Of a stretch of 8,031 nt of DNA, positions 6,200-8,031 are shown piece after piece (the first letter of the stretch is position 1; each line of letters opens with the position of its first letter). The notes below the pieces were generated by a model. That model saw only the letters and a list, made by a program, of their open reading frames with translations, was not told where the DNA came from and did not search any database. A program made the position numbers and the translations under genes. This stretch comes from Chloroflexota bacterium (lineage in GTDB: Bacteria > Chloroflexota > Anaerolineae > B4-G1 > SLSP01), in the NCBI GenBank assembly GCA_012798275.1, contig JAAZNO010000061.1, forward strand, positions 1-8,031. Reading direction: 5' to 3'.

Positions 6200-7057
6200 A
6201 TGCGACCATTTGATTATTACCGACCTGAAGTTTTCGAGGAAGCCTTCCGCTGGTTGCTCCTGCCCGAGAAGAAGGTGCTGCCGCTGGCAGGCGCGACGGA
6301 CCTGATTCCCATGGTCCGTGACGGTCTGTGGCAGCCCGACGTGGTGGTGGATATCAAGGGGTTGCCCGGCATGGGTGACCTTGTGGTGACGGAGGAGGGG
6401 TTGCGCGTGGGCGCGGCGGTGCGGATGACAGAGCTCGTCCATCATCCGCTGGTGAACAGCACGCCCTGGAATCTGCTGGCGCAGGCGGCGGCGGCGATGG
6501 GCAACGAGCAGATCCGCAATCGTGCCACTCTCGGCGGCAACCTGTGTACGGCCTCGCCCGCAGCGGATTCGGCGCCGGCGCTGCTGACGCTGGAAGCCCA
6601 GGCGTTGATTCGCGGCCCGGAGGGTGAGCGACGTGTGCCCATCGCGTCTTTCTTCGTCGGCCCGCGCAAGACAGTGCTCCAAAAGGGCGAACTGTTGGTG
6701 GGGGTGCTCATCCCCGCGCTGCCAGAAGGGACGGCGGGGACCTATGTGAAGTTGAGCCGTCGCAAGGCGGGCGATCTTGCCATTGTGGGGGTGGCGGCGC
6801 TGGCGTCTCCCAGGAATGGCGGTTATGAGTGGCGCCTGGCGCTGGGCGCCGTCGCGCCCACGCCCATCCGCGCGCCGGAGGCCGAAGCCGCGCTCAATGC
6901 CGGGCATGACGCCGCCGCCATCGAGCGGGCGATGCACTGTGCGTTCGACGCTTGCTGCCCGATTGATGACGTCCGTGCCAGCGCCGCGTATCGCCGGGCC
7001 ATGGTGGGACGCATCACCCAGCGGGCGATTGAGGGCGTGCTGGAGAGATTATCGTAA
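6200..7057 (+). CDS. Xanthine dehydrogenase/CO dehydrogenase-type FAD-binding subunit (CoxM/XdhB-like)
   Basis: This 285-residue protein starts at ATG 6200, fixed by AAAGGAG at 6187-6193. An in-frame ATG at 6140 would translate repeat DNA. The FAD domain of the molybdenum hydroxylase family is plain: MRPFDYYRPEVFEEA at the start and LAGATDLIPMVRDG (29-42), where the usual AGGTD is AGATD. IRNRATLGGNLCTASPAADS (105-124) is the second FAD-binding loop. The C-terminal CO-dehydrogenase flavoprotein domain follows, with KLSRRKAGDLAIVGVAA. Length is normal for the family. It passes electrons from the iron-sulfur subunit to FAD and then to an acceptor, in a cytoplasmic heterotrimer with the small subunit encoded next and a Mo-binding large subunit not in view. 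The substrate is set by that large subunit; with an NCS2 permease next door a purine or pyrimidine is likely. The stop codon lies in an inverted repeat. Confidence 0.93.
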   Translation: MRPFDYYRPEVFEEAFRWLLLPEKKVLPLAGATDLIPMVRDGLWQPDVVVDIKGLPGMGDLVVTEEGLRVGAAVRMTELVHHPLVNSTPWNLLAQAAAAMGNEQIRNRATLGGNLCTASPAADSAPALLTLEAQALIRGPEGERRVPIASFFVGPRKTVLQKGELLVGVLIPALPEGTAGTYVKLSRRKAGDLAIVGVAALASPRNGGYEWRLALGAVAPTPIRAPEAEAALNAGHDAAAIERAMHCAFDACCPIDDVRASAAYRRAMVGRITQRAIEGVLERLS

Positions 7058-7127
7058 TGCGATCCGCGTGCTGCGTAAAAATATGCAAGCGCTGCGCATG
7101 ACGCATTACGTATTACGAGACGCATCA
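7051..7127 (+). repeat. Facing heptamer repeats (TGCGTAA / TACGCAT) between the two Mo-hydroxylase subunit genes
   Basis: Seven-base steps from 7051 give ATCGTAA, TGCGATC, CGCGTGC, TGCGTAA on the left and TGCGCAT, GACGCAT, TACGTAT, TACGAGA on the right. A perfect 9-bp inverted repeat joins CGTAATGCG (7053-7061) to CGCATTACG (7102-7110). The intervening DNA can pair further but imperfectly (7066-7070 with 7093-7097). The left arm contains the TAA stop of the upstream gene (7055-7057). The gap of 84 bases is long for two subunits of one enzyme. Confidence 0.55.
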
Positions 7128-7141
7128 GTGAGGAGCAAACT

Positions 7142-7621
7142 ATGCTACATGAAATTACTTTGAATATCAACGGTGAGCCCTATCCCGTCGTCGTGAAATC
7201 CCATTATACGCTGGCGCGCGTGCTGCGTGAGCAATTAGGATTAACTGGGACGAAGATCGGCTGTGAAAACGGCGAGTGCGGCGCCTGCACGGTCTTGCTC
7301 GATGGGGCGCCGGTCAATTCTTGCCTGGTCCTGGCGGTCGAGGCCGAGGGGCATGAGATCGAGACGGTGGAGAGCCTCAGTCGGGGTGGCGACCTGCATC
7401 CGCTGCAGAAAGCCTTCATCGAACACAACGCCATTCAGTGCGGCTTTTGCACGCCGGGGATGCTGATGTCGTCGAAGGCGCTGCTGGCGCGCAACCCACA
7501 TCCCACGGAGGAGGAGGTTCGCGAGGCGCTGGTGGGCAATCTCTGCCGCTGCACCGGCTACGTGCGGATTGTGGATGCGGTGCTGGATGTTGGAAGCCCG
7601 GTGTTGGAAGCTGAAAGCTAG
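7142..7621 (+). CDS. [2Fe-2S] small subunit of a xanthine dehydrogenase-type Mo hydroxylase (CoxS/XdhC-like)
   Basis: This 159-residue protein starts at ATG 7142 behind GAGGAG. It has both expected clusters. The N-terminal plant-ferredoxin-type site is C41, C46, C49 and C61 (CENGECGACTVLLDG). The C-terminal all-helical site is C100, C103, C135 and C137 (QCGFCTPGM and NLCRCTGYV). All eight ligands are present, so the protein should be functional. It carries electrons from the Mo centre of the large subunit to the FAD subunit encoded just upstream. In most such operons the large-subunit gene follows directly; here a long repeat array and an unrelated gene start follow instead. The last about ten residues (GSPVLEAES) are encoded by heptamer repeat DNA and the TAG stop (7619-7621) comes from a repeat unit. 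This suggests the array grew into, or replaced, the original 3' end. Confidence 0.95.
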   Translation: MLHEITLNINGEPYPVVVKSHYTLARVLREQLGLTGTKIGCENGECGACTVLLDGAPVNSCLVLAVEAEGHEIETVESLSRGGDLHPLQKAFIEHNAIQCGFCTPGMLMSSKALLARNPHPTEEEVREALVGNLCRCTGYVRIVDAVLDVGSPVLEAES

Positions 7622-7746
7622 AAGCTGGAAGCTGGAAGCTGGAAGCTGGAAGCTAGAAGCTAGAAGCTGGAAGCTGGAAGCTGGAAGCTAGAAGCTAGAA
7701 GCTGGAAGCTGGAAGCTAGAAGCTAGAAGCTGGAAGCTGGTTGCTA
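7583..7746 (+). repeat. Left heptanucleotide array, unit GAAGCTG/GAAGCTA
   Basis: From 7607 there are 19 contiguous 7-base units with consensus GAAGCTR, then a variant GTTGCTA at 7740-7746. Degenerate units in the same phase reach back to about 7583 within the upstream gene. Only the seventh base varies in the core. From 7621 the order of its state is G G G G A A G G G A A G G A A G G, so pairs of A-units alternate with runs of G-units. Near-perfect conservation implies recent expansion or correction. There are no spacers, so it is not a CRISPR. Confidence 0.95.
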
Positions 7747-7913
7747 AATCCAGTAACCAGCAACCAGCAACCAGTAACCAGCACCCAGCAACCAGTAACC
7801 AGCACCCAGCAACCAGTAACCAGCACCCAGCAACCAGTAACCAGCACCCAGCAACCAGTAACCAGCACCCAGTAACCAGTAACCAGCACCCAGTAACCAG
7901 CACCCAGCACCCA
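7591..7913 (+). other. Predicted ladder hairpin formed by the two facing heptamer arrays
   Basis: With the axis set by the central 10-bp inverted repeat (13-base loop 7746-7758), each left base n faces right base 15504-n. GCTGG faces CCAGC or, through G-U, CCAGT. The two A residues between helices face AA or AC. This gives a regular series of 5-bp helices split by 2x2 A-rich loops, out to about 7591/7913. A-variant left units add an A-C mismatch within a helix. This is a fold worked out by hand; no energy was calculated and no transcript is known. Confidence 0.5.
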
Positions 7914-7917
7914 GTTA
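7750..7917 (+). repeat. Right heptanucleotide array, unit CCAGYAM, with a 21-bp higher-order repeat
   Basis: There are 24 contiguous 7-base units: CCAGTAA, CCAGCAA, CCAGCAC and a final CCAGTTA. From 7771 to 7854 the order CCAGTAA, CCAGCAC, CCAGCAA repeats four times as a 21-bp unit, then becomes irregular. Its CCAGC core is the reverse complement of the GCTGG core at the unit junctions of the left array, so the two arrays face each other. They meet at a perfect 10-bp inverted repeat (7736-7745 with 7759-7768). The array ends 10 bases before the next start codon. Confidence 0.95.
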
Positions 7918-7927
7918 GGGAGAAGCA

Positions 7928-8031
7928 ATGACGATACAGAGCTACCGGGACTTGGAGGTGTTTCAACTATCGTTTGAACTGGCGGTTGAGGTGGACCGTG
8001 CATCTAAAGCATTACCGAAGCATGAGCTGTA
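7928..8031 (+). CDS. Four-helix bundle protein (S23 / 23S rRNA intervening-sequence protein family), 3' end outside window
   Basis: ATG 7928 follows GGGAGA at 7918-7923. The frame stays open for 34 codons to the window edge. The visible N-terminus, MTIQSYRDLEVFQLSFELAV followed by EVDRASKALPKHEL, matches the family opening: a short lead with Y-x-D-L-E-V-[WF]-Q, a first amphipathic helix, then a K-x-[FL]-P-K-x-E turn. Full members are about 115-130 residues. Known: the family includes proteins encoded inside 23S rRNA intervening sequences (whose role is unclear) and the related Avd proteins of diversity-generating retroelements, which bind nucleic acid and reverse transcriptase. No reverse transcriptase or rRNA is visible here. 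The start codon sits directly behind the heptamer arrays, and the gene is unrelated to the catabolic genes upstream, so it may be part of a separate insertion. Confidence 0.82.
   Translation, partial: MTIQSYRDLEVFQLSFELAVEVDRASKALPKHEL

Noticed and set aside
7583..7917. Possible CRISPR array
   Set aside because: Units are 7 bp, contiguous, without unique spacers, and no cas genes are near.
7688..8003. Two minus-strand open frames with Gly-Cys-Trp-Leu-Leu-Val type heptad peptides
   Set aside because: They are translations of the stop-free heptamer arrays; 21 bases give 7-residue repeats in any open frame. One runs into the four-helix-bundle gene on the other strand, and no ribosome site is visible.
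7928..8031. Avd protein of a diversity-generating retroelement
   Set aside because: The fold family is related, but no reverse transcriptase, template repeat or variable repeat is visible, and the heptamer arrays do not resemble a TR/VR pair.

Overview
This GC-rich bacterial window carries eight genes plus one cut-off gene start, all on the + strand. They read as one catabolic operon or a run of close transcription units. The gene families, and the short-period degenerate repeats in the gaps, suggest an environmental bacterium of the Chloroflexota (Anaerolineae-like) type. That placement is an impression from gene content and repeat style and is not proven.

Layout: (1) the 3' part of a DUF1116 protein, the family of E. 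coli AllG/YlbE, part of the oxamate carbamoyltransferase system; (2) a cyclase-family (PF04199) metal hydrolase; (3) a GNAT-like protein; (4) a thiolase-fold protein whose catalytic Cys position is Pro; (5) its DUF35 zinc-ribbon/OB partner; (6) an NCS2 nucleobase permease; (7) the FAD subunit and (8) the double [2Fe-2S] subunit of a xanthine dehydrogenase/CO dehydrogenase-type molybdenum hydroxylase; (9) after about 330 bp of heptanucleotide arrays, the first 34 codons of a four-helix-bundle (S23/23S rRNA intervening-sequence protein) gene. Genes 3-4-5 are separated by only 3 and 1 bases.

Functional reading (inference): the permease imports a purine- or pyrimidine-like N-heterocycle. A Mo hydroxylase, whose catalytic large subunit is not in the window, oxidises it. 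The cyclase-family enzyme may hydrolyse an amide or ring bond. The DUF1116 system may recover a carbamoyl group as carbamoyl phosphate. The Cys-less thiolase/DUF35 pair may do C-C bond cleavage on a CoA ester. The substrate cannot be named from sequence.

The most unusual signal lies between the genes. Every gap longer than a few bases holds short-period direct repeats, 7 bp in five gaps and 9 bp in one. The repeats are arranged as two facing (inverted) half-arrays, strongest at 4541-4596, 6111-6181 and 7583-7917 and weakest at 2193-2255. The unit differs from gap to gap but the architecture is the same. Read as + strand RNA these fold into hairpins whose imperfect pairs are mostly G-U. The largest is a ladder of 5-bp helices separated by A-rich 2x2 loops across 7591-7913. 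Several arrays overlap the stop codon or last codons of the upstream gene.
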